64,000 bases of DNA from Symbiodinium natans (GCA_905221605.1 CAJNDS010002118.1:521501-585500), one strand, 5' to 3'. Positions 1-11,676 are shown, counted from the stretch's first letter. Notes: a model not told the origin generated them from the letters alone. Made by a program: numbers and translations.

Positions 1-1229
1 TGGTCCTCTCACACCGTTATCTTTAAACCCACGACCCAAATCCTAAACCTCGAACCCCTAAACCGACAACCCTAAACTCTGGAAAGCCGAAACCCTCAGC
101 CCTGATGCCCAGCATAACATTCGACTCACTTTTCGACCGTATAAAACACAGCATGACACAGCATGACGTACTATTGCGTAACCCTACTTCCCACATGTCA
201 CTTGACATTGCACGACATAAAGTTGTCAGAACCTGCATCCGGACACCACGATGAAAGCCCAAGCCCTACACCCTCAATCCCCAAGTCCTAAACCCTAATG
301 CCCTGAACCCGCTGCCTGAGACAGACAACACAACCCCAAAACCGTCCGGCAAGCCGCACGCCTGGGGGGCTGCCTCGCTTGCGGCTTAGGGTTTGAGGAC
401 TTGCGGCTTAGGATTTGAGGACTAAAGGGCTTTTAGAGATACATGAGGGGAACTCCTATTTCGGAAAAGGGCACCTTAAAGGAGGGGCGATCTTGAGGGC
501 TTTGGGGCAAGCAGGGTCAAAAGAGCTCAGGGTTGCGGGTTCAGGGTTGAGGGCTTAGGGTTGCGGGCTTCGGATGTAGGGTGCAGGGTGGTTTAGTGAT
601 TTGTTCTTGCGTTTCAAGGCCAAGCACATGTGCAAGCACCTTTGAGGGGATCTCCTGTTCGGGGTCTTGATGCGCGAAGAAGTTGCGCAGCACACTGCGG
701 CCAAGCGGCTAAAGTGGTCGGCATTTGCTTGAGGCCGCGGTGAAGAGCACACGGCGGAGGCCAGTCGGATTTTTGTTTGGCCGTAGTTCCGATTAAAACT
801 GCTTCCGTGGTGAGGGGTGCGGGGCAGGCTTCGAAACAATGTTGGGAGTGCCGGCGAAACAGGCTCAGTGATGCATTGCTGTCGACTCATCTATGAGGGC
901 TCGCCTCTTGGGCATATGCGCCTGAGAAGCACGTGAGATTCTCAACATCAGGATACATCAGGGATGCCTTGGCACGATCCGGATATCGAAACATGGAGCA
1001 TTTTTGTTGGTACCACAAGGACGACGACAAAGCCGATGATATAGATCAACCCCCGTGCAACTTGTCCGAACTGACATCCACAAAATCCCGCCAGGGTCCC
1101 GCAAATATGCGGGGGGGGGGGGGGGTTCCACTCTAAGTTAGAGCCCTTTTTTCCCCAAGCCCCTGAACCCCACGTGCTCATTAAGCTCCAGGCCCCCCCC
1201 CCGGCCTCCCCAAAACCCTAAACCCTACT

Positions 1230-1353
1230 CGGAGGTTTATGGGTAGTCATGACTGGGATGACAAGTAGGGCAGCTATAAACTTTATCTGGGCATAGCCGA
1301 TTCAAAGGAGTCTTATAACCCTACGTATCACTACACATGAGACTTCAAGTAGA
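1230..1353. repeat. Foldback (palindromic) element copy
   Basis: Left end GGAGGTTTATGGGTAG and right end ACACATGAGACTTCAAGTAG form the inverted ends of the dispersed element described in the findings. Confidence 0.55.
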
Positions 1354-1547
1354 CCCGAAAAGCTGCCTTTTCTGCGCATTGACGCCTTGCGAACAGCAAC
1401 ACGAGTTTAAAGACAATCCTGGGCCTGGTTCACGAATGTCCATCCGTGCTTGGAATCAGAGCTCCGAGACTGTGTGAAGCGTGGGGTGGGGGTGGAGGGG
1501 GTGCAGCCCCCCAGATGCCTAAACCCAAAACCCTAAACCCTGAACCC

Positions 1548-1625
1548 TCAACCCTATGCCCTAAGCCCTAAACCCTAAACCCTAAACCCTAAACCCTAAA
1601 CCCTAAACCCTAAACCCTAAACCCC
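1548..1625. repeat. Telomere-like array, CCCTAAA
   Basis: About ten heptamers. Confidence 0.95.
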
Positions 1626-1691
1626 CCCTTCTTGCCGGGAAACTTTTGTCATCCCTAGGACTGGCCACAGACTTGGGGATGAAAGCAGCTT
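1623..1691 (-). CDS. Candidate exon, unknown
   Basis: Acceptor TTGCCCACAG and donor GTTTAGGG at the edge of a telomere-like array; one frame reads 'AAFIPKSVASPRDDKSFPAR'. No family match; the plus strand is also open. Confidence 0.32.
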
Positions 1692-1943
1692 CTGTGGGCA
1701 ATGTACGGCTAATATCGAGGCCTGAACAATTAGAATAGGGTTTTGGGGATTATTCTCGCGTCTTTATGAAGGGACCATAAGGGAATACTATGAATAATTA
1801 TTCCGACCCCTATATTAGATGGTCACGTCTCGAAAAAGGGTACCATGATTTGTAGAACTGACCCGTTTTTTGGATTTCGGGCCCCGGTCTAAACCAAAGC
1901 CAGAAGAACGGGCACCCTACTTTCCGGACGTAATAAGAATATT

Positions 1944-2013
1944 TGGGTTTAGGGTTTAGGGTTTAGGGTTTAGGATTTAGGGTTAGGGTTTAGGGTTTAG
2001 GGTTTAGGGTTTA
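1944..2013. repeat. Telomere-like array, TTTAGGG
   Basis: About ten heptamers, a few variants. Confidence 0.95.
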
Positions 2014-2116
2014 ATCATCGCCATTGTCATAAAAAGTAGACAGAATAATGGGAAGACTGGTGGTTAGCTCCATGCAGCTCTGATTCAGTAGATGACTATT
2101 TCATACGTAGCATGTA

Positions 2117-2190
2117 TACATACGTATATATATATATATACATACATATATATATATATATGTATTTGTTTATTATATATATATATATAT
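2117..2190. repeat. (TA)n microsatellite
   Basis: Interrupted TATATA runs. Confidence 0.9.
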
Positions 2191-2230
2191 TGTGTGTCGT
2201 AATCAGTTCAAACAACTTAACAACGTGTAC

Positions 2231-2365
2231 AGGCTCTGATCCAGCCACCGCAGGTTGCTGCGCCTCTCCTTGGGAGGTGGCGCCGATGGATCGCCGGTCC
2301 CTTCGGGTTCGTGCCTTGGGCCACAAAAATGTTTCGACCGCTGCTGAGCCCGGGATGCGCGCGTC
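2231..2365 (-). CDS. Candidate exon, unknown
   Basis: Acceptor CCCTCCCAG|G and donor GTACAC frame 45 open codons including 'VETFLWPKARTRRDRRS'. A second frame is also open; no homology recognised. Confidence 0.3.
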
Positions 2366-2370
2366 CTGGG

Positions 2371-2540
2371 AGGGTTTAGGGTTTAGGGTTGAGGGTTGAG
2401 GGTTTTTAGGGTTTTTGGGTTTAGGGTTTAGGGTTTGGGGTTTAGGGTTTAGGGTTTTAGGGTTTAGGGTTTAGGGTTTAGGGTTTAGGGTTTAGGGTTT
2501 AGGGTTTAGGGTTTAGGGTTTAGGGTTTAGGGTTTAGGGT
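2371..2540. repeat. Telomere-like array, TTTAGGG
   Basis: Over 20 units, variants at the left edge. Confidence 0.95.
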
Positions 2541-2675
2541 TACCACTGCAGCCGCAAGTAAGGCCATCGCCCGAGCACAATCCTAGACCTCTAGCTCTGA
2601 AGCCCGACCTCACGTGTACCCTTGCTCGCCGAGCCCAGCAGTTGAACTCTCAATAATCATGTGGGGGCAGCTCTG

Positions 2676-2753
2676 AATCATGGTCCCTTTTGGGGGTCAC
2701 TTTTTTCTCATGCGGATCCTCCGAGTTAGGGCACCCGCAAAGGGACCATGATT
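2676..2753. repeat. Small inverted-repeat element, perfect 15-bp arms
   Basis: AATCATGGTCCCTTT at 2676-2690 is matched by AAAGGGACCATGATT at 2739-2753 around a 48-base loop. Confidence 0.75.
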
Positions 2754-3399
2754 AAGAGAGCCGCCTATGTCGCACTGCTCTGCCCAAAATGCCACTGCCC
2801 TCCTTCCGGAGAGGCTCTATTCTGCGGATTCAGGGTTTTTGTGGTGTGCTCTGTTAGGAGGGGGGGGGGGCACGGGCTGCTGTTTTGGGTGGGTTCTCAA
2901 GTTCACAAGACCCTTGAGGTGAGTCTAGGATGCTGGGCAATGCTCCAGCCTGCTGTTGGGAAATCCTCACATCAGCCAGCGGCTTCACATGGTTGTTCTG
3001 AGCTCCTCCTGACCACGGGGCAATTTAGGGTCTAGGGTTACGGAATCTGGGGTTTAGGGCTAGACCCAAAACTTGTAAATCTAGAGGAATGACAATGGAA
3101 CCAGCCAGGGATTTTCCGACGCGGCTCTGTACAGTAGACCTAGTTACCTAGTTGTCTAGGCTCAAGGCGTGGCAGCAAGGTGCCAGCCAGACGCGTTTCT
3201 TTTGAAGCTGAGGTTTCTAACTACGTTGCTGAACCTTTGAGGGATGCGTGTTGGGGGTGCAATAGGTCTGGTGGTTCTGCCCCTCCGTCGGACTGACTGC
3301 ACAGACAGCCACTGGCCACAAATTGGTTGCGATCTGACGTCAACCAGCGTGGGTTCTTGCCCACTACGTGATGCAGCCAAGTCACTGGCGCTAGAGGGA

Positions 3400-5370
3400 C
3401 GTTTCTCGGATGCCCTTGGTGGCACAGAGGCAGGCAGCGCACAAGAGCTTGAAATACTTGCGGTTGGTCCGCAGTCATTGGTGGGAGTTTCGGCGGCGTG
3501 ACTTGAAAAGAATCGACATGTCGCGCGAGCTCAGTGCCCTCATGGACGACTTCGCTGTGTTCGGCGGTGCCCCTCTTGAGTTCTGCGTGTTCGACGGGTC
3601 GGCCACGGAACAGCGAGCTGGTTGGGGCTTGGCGTCATTTGCGTGGGATGGTCTTGCGTCGTTCTTCGTGGGATTTGCAGGTGGTTCTATGTCACCTGGC
3701 CCTGCTGCTACAAACAACAATGCGGAGTGCATGGGCTTGCTGGTTGCTCTTACTCGGGCTGTTTCCGTACCTGCCACAGTACGTACGCGCATTTTTGTTG
3801 ATTCGACCTTGTGCCTTTGGAAAACGGCATCTACAAGATGAATCGTGCTGTCGTGAGATAGCGGGACGTCTGAGAAACATGATGCAGAACCACGAAAGGT
3901 GGGGTTCCAACATCCTCCTTGACTGGACTAGGGGGCACTGGGGGATTGTTTTTGCAATGCGGTTGCTGACACTGTGGCAGGCGTCTTCTTGCGTGGTGGC
4001 CTGAGTGACTCTCCCATCCCACATGTGGCGTTGCAGCTTTGGGAACATCCTCTTCCTCCGTGGGCTCGGATGGGGGTGCGTGGTCTACCGTCGCCTGGGG
4101 ATCTTGAGCGAGGGCAATATGAGCCGCCTGACGCACTGCCACTACATTGCGTTGAGTCGATTGTTCAAGATGTACAAGGTCGTTGTGTTGAAGGCCGTTC
4201 CACGTTTTGCTTGCAATTGTGCACTGCCAGCGTTTGTACGCGGAAGTGCCCTTTGCTTAGAAAGCAGCTTCGTCAGGAAGGCATACATGTCTGCGCCGTT
4301 CAGGAAACAAGGATCCCGCTGATGTTCACCTGCGAGGGCTGGATGTCAGTGCCTTCGCGGTCGTCAAAGGATGTGCTGTGTGGATCGATGGCGTTGCCCT
4401 TGGGACTTTGCTTGGTACCAAACCCCTTGACACGAGTGCCTTAATGGTCCTGCGTGAGGAAACTGATTGGCTTGCAGTGCGTGTGGCGTGGGGCAGTGTT
4501 GACGTCGTCGTGGTATCTTACCATGCGCCCCATTCTCAACATGATGAAAGTGATGTCCGGCGGTGGTGGCAACAAGCGAAATCCTAGATCAGAGAGTTCA
4601 AAAACTTGGCGCCTGTACTTTTGCTAGGCGATGCCAACTCCAAGGTGTCAGTGGAGTTTGTTTTTGTGTTGCCAAGTGAAGCACCTGCGTGTAACTACTA
4701 GATATGTTCACTTGGGCACTTTGTTGACTGATGGTGTTGTGGCTGGGCCAGACTTGCGTCGCAAGCTTGCAAAGGCCATGGGCTATGTGCGAGCAGAGGA
4801 AGGTTCTGCTTCAAGCCTTGGGGGGCAATGTCGCTCAGCATAATGTGAGCGCATCCTACATGCTTGCAGGATGGTTGCGAGCTCGGACCGGTGTAGCTTT
4901 TGGCTGTTGAAGAGTTTGCTGCCCGTGGTTGCAAGACGATGTGATCATGGATGGCCAAATGGGCATTTGGCCCCGGTTGAGTGTGAAGGACAGGGACTTT
5001 GGGACCTTTTGTCCTGAGCTTGCAGTGTCGATCCATTCCCTGCTGGGACTTGCGGGAGCAACAGTCAGACCTGGACTGTTGACAGCCTGCACCGACATCT
5101 GCCCAGCGATGCCAGCGGGGGCAAGTGCTTGCCTGCGTTAGTTGCCATGGTGCCCCCAAATGAGCCACACGCGGTCATTGAGCCTGTCAGTGTCTGCCGT
5201 GCGTGGTTCTGGTCCACTAAGTTTTGGACGGTGACTCATGGATCCGTGAGTCTAGAGGCCTTTTCTGAGCCCTTAATTCCTTTAAGCATGCTTTTGATGA
5301 AGAAGTCTACAGGAGCCTTCTCGGACGCGCCTTGGACAGACCGCTTGCTAGAGGATAGTGGGGCCTTGTA
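3400..5370 (+). pseudogene. Degenerate LINE-like retroelement: RNase H, endonuclease, RT remnant
   Basis: Several plus frames joined by frameshifts. About 3410-3990: RNase H ('CVFDGSATEQRAGWG', 'NNNAECMGLL', 'IFVDSTLCLW', then 'DWTRGHWG' and 'NAVADTVAG' in other frames). About 4200-4640: apurinic-type endonuclease ('QLRQEGIHVCAVQETR', 'VVVVSYHAPHSQ', 'LLLGDANSKV'). About 4680-4790: only the region after the RT catalytic centre ('YVHLGTLLTDG', 'DLRRKLAKAMGYV'), so the RT palm is deleted. Stops and shifts show it is dead. RNase H upstream of the endonuclease is not the usual LINE order. Confidence 0.72.
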
Positions 5371-5729
5371 GGGCTTCGGGAAGCTGAAAGTTCAAGGCCT
5401 GGGAGCGCAAAACAAGACGAGAGACCCGAGTTGAAACGGCAACGGCAACGCACCATCCACAATCGCTCTGGGATCTCTCTGTATAGTTCCTTTCCAGGGG
5501 CTTTCGCTCCCAAATAGGTGGAAAAAAAGCAGAAGCTAAAGCAAAGAAGGCGTTTCGCACGACGCATTTCTGGACAACAAGGGGGAATTTTCGACCAAAA
5601 GCCACAACAAGGGTTGCACCCAATCGGGCTGAGGCTTTTGGATTTCGGCGCTGATGTGCCCAAATACTTTCGGCCCGGGATTCAGGATGGCTTGAGGAGC
5701 TTAGGACGTAGGGACCTGCAGTCCCGAAT

Positions 5730-5832
5730 AACCCTAAACCCTAAACCCTAAACCCTAAACCCTAAACCCTAAACCCTAAACCCTAAACCCTAAACCCTAA
5801 ACCCTAAACCCTAAACCCTAAACCCTAAACCC
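5730..5832. repeat. Telomere-like array, CCCTAAA
   Basis: About 14 perfect heptamers. Confidence 0.95.
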
Positions 5833-5949
5833 CACACTCTGTTTGGGATCGTGGCTTTGTGACTCTTTAGCAAGCACATCAGTCTATGCCGGGTGTCCTC
5901 TGCAGAGGCGCTAGATTGGCGCACTCCAAAGATGTCTTGCCTCACAGCT
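5833..5949 (-). CDS. Candidate exon between inverted telomere-like arrays
   Basis: Fully open minus frame, 'QDIFGVRQSSASAEDTRHR' then 'MCLLKSHKATIPN', running between a TTTAGGG array on the right and a CCCTAAA array on the left. Confidence 0.32.
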
Positions 5950-6052
5950 TAGGGTTTTAGGGTTTAGGGTTTAGGGTTTCGGGTTTAGGGTTTAGGGTCT
6001 AGGGTCTAGGGTCTAGGGTTTAGGGTCTAGGTCTAGGGTTTACGGTTTAGGG
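5950..6052. repeat. Telomere-like array, TTTAGGG with TCTAGGG variants
   Basis: Opposite orientation to 5730-5832; the 117 bases between them are a candidate exon. Confidence 0.9.
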
Positions 6053-6224
6053 GTCATCTAAACACCCTTCTTAGGCATTTCTAGCCCGTTTTTCAGTGGG
6101 CACCAGCCCAGAGCTCCAAAAACTTTGAACAGCACGCAGCAGGATGGGTTTTGGGGTTTTGGGGGGGGCTCTGTGGACGAGTTGGGGGAGGGAGCACCTA
6201 AACCCTAAACCCTAAACCCTAAAC

Positions 6225-6302
6225 CCACCATGCTGTGCTAGGAGGAGTGCTGGCTGGACCGGGTGTCGTGTTTGCTCAGCCTTGGGGTCCGCGGTGTCGG
6301 TA
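6225..6302 (-). CDS. Candidate exon, unknown
   Basis: Acceptor GATCATAG and donor GTTTAGGG; 'TDTADPKAEQTRHPVQPA'. A plus-strand frame is also plausible. Confidence 0.25.
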
Positions 6303-6506
6303 CTATGATCTTCTTACTCAGTGCTGCTTCCCAAGTACTCGAAGTTTAGGGGCCCTACGCCCTGAACGCTGAAGAAAGCCTCAACCCCCCACCAAACCGT
6401 AAACCCTAAACCTTAAAGAACACTGAGCCCCTAAACCCTAAACCCTAAACCCTACACCCTGAACCCTAAACCCTAAACCCTAAACCCCATGCTCGGGGGC
6501 TTCGAC

Positions 6507-6589
6507 TAGGCTTGGAGGTCGAGCCTGCCCCGTGCAACTTCATCGTCCTCACGCTCCTGCCCCGGGGCATTTAATGTCTGAGTCGGGGA
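6507..6589 (-). CDS. Candidate exon, unknown
   Basis: Acceptor GATGCCTTCAG, donor GTCGAA; 'NAPGQEREDDEVARGRLD'. Charged composition is protein-like; no family. Confidence 0.35.
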
Positions 6590-6856
6590 CTGAAGGCATC
6601 AGTGATCAGCCCTGAATATTCCACTCAGGGTTTAGGGTTTAGGGTCTAGGGTCTAGGGTCTAGGGTTTAGGGTTGAGGGTTTCGGGTTTAGCGGAATTGC
6701 AGGGGCAGCGGCCCACTTACTTCAGTACCTTCCAGTTGGGGTGTTCAGGGTCTGGGTCCCAGAGCAACCTAGGCAGAAAACGGCGTACCCCTTTTGTGCG
6801 TAATGGCTGAGAAGGGAAGTAACCCAACAAAAAGGTGTGGGAAAAAAAGGAACACC

Positions 6857-6878
6857 CCAAACCCCTAAACCCCAAACC

Positions 6879-6924
<46 letters not shown>

Positions 6925-6966
6925 ACCCTAAACCCTAAACCCTAAACCCTAAACCCTAAACCCTAC
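6857..6966. repeat. Telomere-like array, CCCTCAA then CCCTAAA
   Basis: Variant heptamers are grouped in one block, then the standard unit. Confidence 0.92.
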
Positions 6967-7065
6967 CCTGGGTCCTCGGAGTTCTAACGGCGAGGGTTTG
7001 GGCTCCAGGTCGTCGGGTTCGAGGTTCTTAAGTTCGAGGATGCGGTAGGATCCCTCCAAGCTAGA

Positions 7066-7165
7066 GGGTACTTATAAGTAAGGTTATAAGTAGGGTAACT
7101 ATGTTAAAAACCTTTGTTAACGGGTACTTATAACCCTACTTATAAGCGCCCCTGAACTTTCAAGG
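7066..7165. repeat. Foldback element copy, partly degraded
   Basis: Inverted 'GGGTACTTATAA-TAGGGT' and 'CCCTACTTATAAG' arms around a short loop. Confidence 0.5.
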
Positions 7166-7557
7166 AGGGTTTAGGGCTGCGGGTTCGGGTTTTGGGTGTA
7201 GGGCCTGGAACTTTGGCTGAACCTTTATGAACCCTCCAGCTCTGAGGCCTACGACCCTCAAGCCTAAACCCCGAAAAAGCCTTGAAACCACGAGAGCCCT
7301 GGCAAGGTACCTAGGGAGCCTTAGGGAAGCTTAGGGAGCCTTAGGGAGTAGTGGGGAATACTAGGGAACCTCGGGTTGCATACCACCCCTTGAACCCCCC
7401 TCCCTTAAGAACTCTATATAACTAGTCAGCAAACTGAGATGCAAAACTCTGAGGCTGGCGGGCTGCGAAGGACTTCTCTCAAGCGCTCAGCATTCTCAGA
7501 AGTCGACTGTCACTGTCCCCGGCACCCTCCCGAAAGCCCTAGGCCTCACTATGCCAC

Positions 7558-7622
7558 TAAAACCCTAAACCCTAAACCCCAAATCCTAAACCCTAAACCC
7601 TAAACCCTAAACCCTAAACCCT
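7558..7622. repeat. Telomere-like array, CCCTAAA
   Basis: About nine units, one CCCAAAT variant. Confidence 0.95.
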
Positions 7623-7745
7623 AGCACACAAACAACAACTCAACCCGGGTGCCTTGGCGAGAGCCAGAAGCGCAAGCTGGGCTTGAAGCCTCGCAGAACG
7701 CGCCACAACCGGGTAGTGCTTGGGGGGTTGAGGCTGTAGGGTTGC

Positions 7746-7946
7746 GTAGGGTTTAGGGTTTAGGGTTTAGGGTTTAGGGTTTAGGGTTTAGGGTTTAGGG
7801 TTTAGGGTTTAGGGTTTAGGGTTTAGGGTTTAGGGTTTAGGGTTAGGTTTAGGGTTTAGGGTTTAGGGTTTAGGGTTTAGGGTTTAGGGTTTAGGGTTTA
7901 GGGTTTAGGGTTTAGGGTTTAGGGTTTAGGGTTTAGGGTTTAGGGT
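7746..7946. repeat. Telomere-like array, TTTAGGG
   Basis: About 28 units with one 6-mer slip. Confidence 0.97.
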
Positions 7947-8270
7947 GTATATTGGGTTTAGGGTCCAAGGTGCATAGGGCTTCGGGGTTGGGGTTTAGGG
8001 TGGCAAGAGTCGTGGAAGGACCTGGCACTGATGAATGAAAACCTGCTCGAGTGGAAGAATATCTTCGGACATGGTTTCAAACCTAGGCCCTAAACCCTAA
8101 ACCTTGAAGGAAAATGTCATTTCACAAGAGTGGGCCCAGGGCCCAAAGGCGTGATTGCATCTGCGATGCGTCATGCCATAAGGAAGGGCTAAGGCAAAGA
8201 CAGTGCGGCACTTTGACCCACAACCCTAAACCCTAAACCCTAAACCCTAAACCCTAAACCCTAAACCCCT

Positions 8271-8436
8271 AAACGCTTGAGCTGCAGCACAGGCCGGCCG
8301 CTTTAGGGCCGGCTCTTGGTCCTCTGCCTTCTCCGCATCTGCCACCCTAAACCCTAAACCCCTAAACGCTTGAGCTGCAGCACAGGCCGGCCGCTTTAGG
8401 GCCGGCTCTTGGTCCTCTGCCTTCTCCGCATCTGCC
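8271..8436 (-). repeat. 93-bp direct duplication carrying an exon-like segment
   Basis: A 73-base core is identical at 8271-8343 and 8364-8436, separated by 20 bases of CCCTAAA repeat. On the minus strand each core reads 'ADAEKAEDQEPALKRPA', an Ala/Glu/Lys-rich string like those in dinoflagellate nuclear proteins, ending at GTTTAGGG. Confidence 0.7.
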
Positions 8437-8447
8437 TCGTCCCTGTC

Positions 8448-8565
8448 CCAGACCCCTGGGAGGATCCAAAAAATCGATCCCCTTAAGGGTTCCTAAGAAT
8501 GACCCAACAGTAGAATAGGGTACTATTTGGGGGCTCAATTTTTGGGATCCTCCCGGGGGTCTGAG
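8448..8565. repeat. Inverted-repeat element, about 34-bp imperfect arms
   Basis: CAGACCCCTGGGAGGATCC on the left pairs with GGATCCTCCCGGGGGTCTG on the right; it overlaps the edge of the duplicated exon-like segment. Confidence 0.65.
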
Positions 8566-8684
8566 GCGTGAACGAGCGCCACACAAGCCTCGAAGTGCGT
8601 CGGCCCGACACTCTATTGACGTTTAGGGTTTAGGACGAAAACCAGTTAGGAACCCTAAAAGGACATTTGTTTAGGGGGAAAAAT

Positions 8685-8710
8685 ATATGTATATATATAT
8701 ATATATGTAT
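8685..8710. repeat. (TA)n microsatellite
   Basis: Short TATATA run. Confidence 0.85.
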
Positions 8711-9276
8711 AATAAAAATAAGTAAATAACCCTACAGTAGGTGCATGTAGGGTGCAACTCCTAGACCGGTACAGATTGAAGGGAAGGGCCAAGCTACAGC
8801 CGCGATGAGTCGGAGCTGTCAGCTCTTGGTTGCGGAATACTACTCCGCAAAGGGTCTCGGGTGCAGGGTTAGGGTTTGGGTTTAGGGTTTCGGGTTTGGG
8901 GTTCCGAGTTTGAAGTGTTTAGGGTTTAAGGTTTATATAGGGGTGATGAACTCCTTGTGTGTCTACGGCGTGGGGCTTGCGAGGCAGCTTGGGTCGGAAC
9001 CCAGACCCTCAGCCACAAACTGTGCCAGGGGGCAAGTCAACCGTCTTTTTCAGCTCCTTGACTTCATCCTGCGCGAGAACTGCGGTTTCAGGCTTGAAGC
9101 TTACCCTAACCCCTAGACCCTGAACCCTAAACCCTTAGTCGTGAAATGGATTGCTAGCAGGAAAAGTGTCTGCCCACTTACAACACACACCTCCTAGAAG
9201 CCCCCGAAGCCCCAAAACCCCTAAAGTTCGCGTTTCAGGCTCCAGGGGTTGGATTCTTTTCACACGTGGTTTGGGG

Positions 9277-9535
9277 TTGAGGGTTTAGGGTTTAGGGTTC
9301 AGGGTTTAGGGTTTAGGGTTGAGGGTTTAGGGTTTAGGGCTTCGGTAAAAGAAGGTCCTGCCGACGTCTAAGGGTCTTAGGGTCTCAGGGTCTTAGGGTC
9401 TTAGGGTCTTAGGGTCCTAGGGTCTTAGGGTCTTAGGGTCTTAGGGTCTTAGGGTCTAGGTTCAGGGTTTAGGGTTTAGGGTTTAAGGTTTAGGGTTTAG
9501 GGCGGTTGAGGGTTGAGGGTTTAGGGTGTAGGGTT
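9277..9535. repeat. Telomere-like array with an 8-mer (TCTTAGGG) block
   Basis: Heptamers flank about ten TCTTAGGG octamers at 9365-9455. Confidence 0.9.
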
Positions 9536-10525
9536 TAAGACTTTGGGTTCTGGGTTGTCGGTTCTGTGTTCTCGGTTTCGGGTTCGGGGTCGAGGACCCT
9601 TTCAAGAGGCCCTTTCGGCTCTCTGGCAGGGTCTCCTGCAGCGATTTCTCTTCAGGCGGGCCCCTCATGTCATAGGACTTGACCGGGCTCCTGGCGTTCA
9701 AAGTTGGTCTTGGGGATTTTCTGGGAGAGTGCTTCGGAACCCTCGACCCTCCAGAAAGTCTAGGGCTTGGAGCCCGGTGGGGGGGGGGGGGGGTCCAGGT
9801 TTTGGGGTCTGCTTCCCGAAGGCCAGGGTGCGGAGGCAGTGGGGGAGGTGTCGAGTTGTTGCTTGGAGGTTCATGGCTCCTAAACCCTAAACCCTAAACC
9901 CTAAACCCTAAACCCTAAAACGCAAACTGGGGTTCTAAGCAGGGCACCTAGAGTTCGAACTGGTACTGACCTGATTGGGGGCGGGTGTCTCATGTCTCAT
10001 GGGAATCACGGTGACCCTTTTGGACTACTTCAAACATAAGGGGCCATATATTTAGAGACCTGACCATTCTCGACACTCAGCATAGACCCCGTCCTCACAC
10101 CACCCCCCCCCCCCCCCCCCCCCCGCCAGGAAAATCCCAAAGGCCTACCGAAGGGATCTCACAGATGAGCCCACTGCATGAACCTCTGCAAACTCCTGAC
10201 CCAAAACCCGCAAACCCCTAAACTGAACCCCCTAACCCACATTCCCTAAACCCTAAACCCCCCCCCCCCCATAAACCCCAACACACCAAACCCCCAAAAC
10301 CCCACACCCTCAACCCTAAACCCTAAACCCTAAACCCTAGACCCTAAACCCCACACCCGAAACCCTAAACCCTAAACCCTGCGGATTGCAATCGTTCTTA
10401 GCCAAGGATCGATTCCGGTGTCAAGCTAGCACGGCGGGCCGAATGCCCATTCATCGCCCTCGGGTTGCAGGTTTTGAGGGGAAAGGGCCTTTGGCGACTC
10501 GGGGTTCATATGGGGTTCTTGGGTT

Positions 10526-10670
10526 CATGGGGTTTAGGGTTTAGGGTTTAGGGTTTCGGGTTTAGGGTTTAGGGTTTAGGGTTTAGGGTTTAGGGTTTAG
10601 GGTTTAGGGTTTAGGGTTTAGGGTTTAAGGTTTAGGGTTTAGGGTTTAGGTTTAGGGTTCGTGCTCTGGG
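10526..10670. repeat. Telomere-like array, TTTAGGG
   Basis: About 20 units. Confidence 0.95.
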
Positions 10671-11461
10671 GTTCAGGGTTAAGGGTTTAAGGGCTTTACG
10701 GCTTGCCCCGCAGTGTGCAGCTTGCGCACCGTCATCTTAAGATTGTCTGTGTGTGAGAGAGAGACGCAGACGAGCAACTTTAAGACGAGTGTATGCCACC
10801 CCCTTCAACCTTCTGCATGAGGCCTCCTCACATAACTTAACCTAACAGGATACCGGAGCGGAAAAAGCTCCCAAGGTTGAGCGTTCGGACGGTCCAACAA
10901 CCTGAAACGAAACTCTCAACTTGGTGGCCACACGTTTCCCAGTACTGTAGCCCAAGAGCAGAACCCTACTGTGCTTCATGGGGGGAATGAAGGCACTGTG
11001 GGAATCCCGCAGACCGCCGAACGACTCGCCCCAAAACCCTAAACACCAAGCTCGCACAACCCCAAACCTGCCTCAACCCGCCTAACCCTGAAAACTCCCA
11101 ACCCCCTGAACAGCCTTAACCACCCTAAAACACCAACCCCCGCACACCCGTAAACCTAAACAAGACAGAAAAGTCAGCCCCAAAGCCATAAACCCGAAGC
11201 CCCAAAGCCCTAAACCACCAAACCCGTACAAATCTGTACACCAACATCCTAACCCTGGCCATCCTACACCCCTTAAACCCTAATTCCCCCAAACCCCAAA
11301 ACCGCACACCCAATCCCTCAACCCCAAACCCTCAAACCCCCAAATGCAGGATCCCCTATAAACCTCAGCCCCACTAAGCACCTAAGCTAAGCCCTCCGCT
11401 CTAAATCCTAAACCCGAAAACCCTAAACACCCCTAAAGCCCCAAATCCCTAAACCCTAAAC

Positions 11462-11513
11462 CCCCCATAGCGGGTCTTGCGCCGAAGTTGCTCCACAAAG
11501 TTCTCCCAGAAGC
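11462..11513 (-). CDS. Candidate exon, unknown
   Basis: Acceptor CAGCCTACAG|G, donor GTTTAGGG; 'FWENFVEQLRRKTRYGG'. Short, but flanked by intron-type telomere-like arrays on both sides. Confidence 0.4.
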
Positions 11514-11523
11514 CTGTAGGCTG

Positions 11524-11676
11524 TAGGGTTTAGCGTTTAGGGTTTAGGGTCTAGGGTTTAGGGTTTAGGGTTTAGGGTTTAGGGTTTAGGGTTTAGGGTT
11601 TAGGGTTTAGGGTTTAGGGTTTAGGGTTTAGGGTTTAGGGTTTAGGGTTTAGGGTTTAGGGCTAGGGTTTAGGGTG
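11524..11676. repeat. Telomere-like array, TTTAGGG
   Basis: About 21 units. Confidence 0.96.

Noticed and set aside
1-300. 79-residue minus ORF at the left edge
   Set aside because: Translation of degenerate CCCTAAA-type words with ordinary flanks; no motif.
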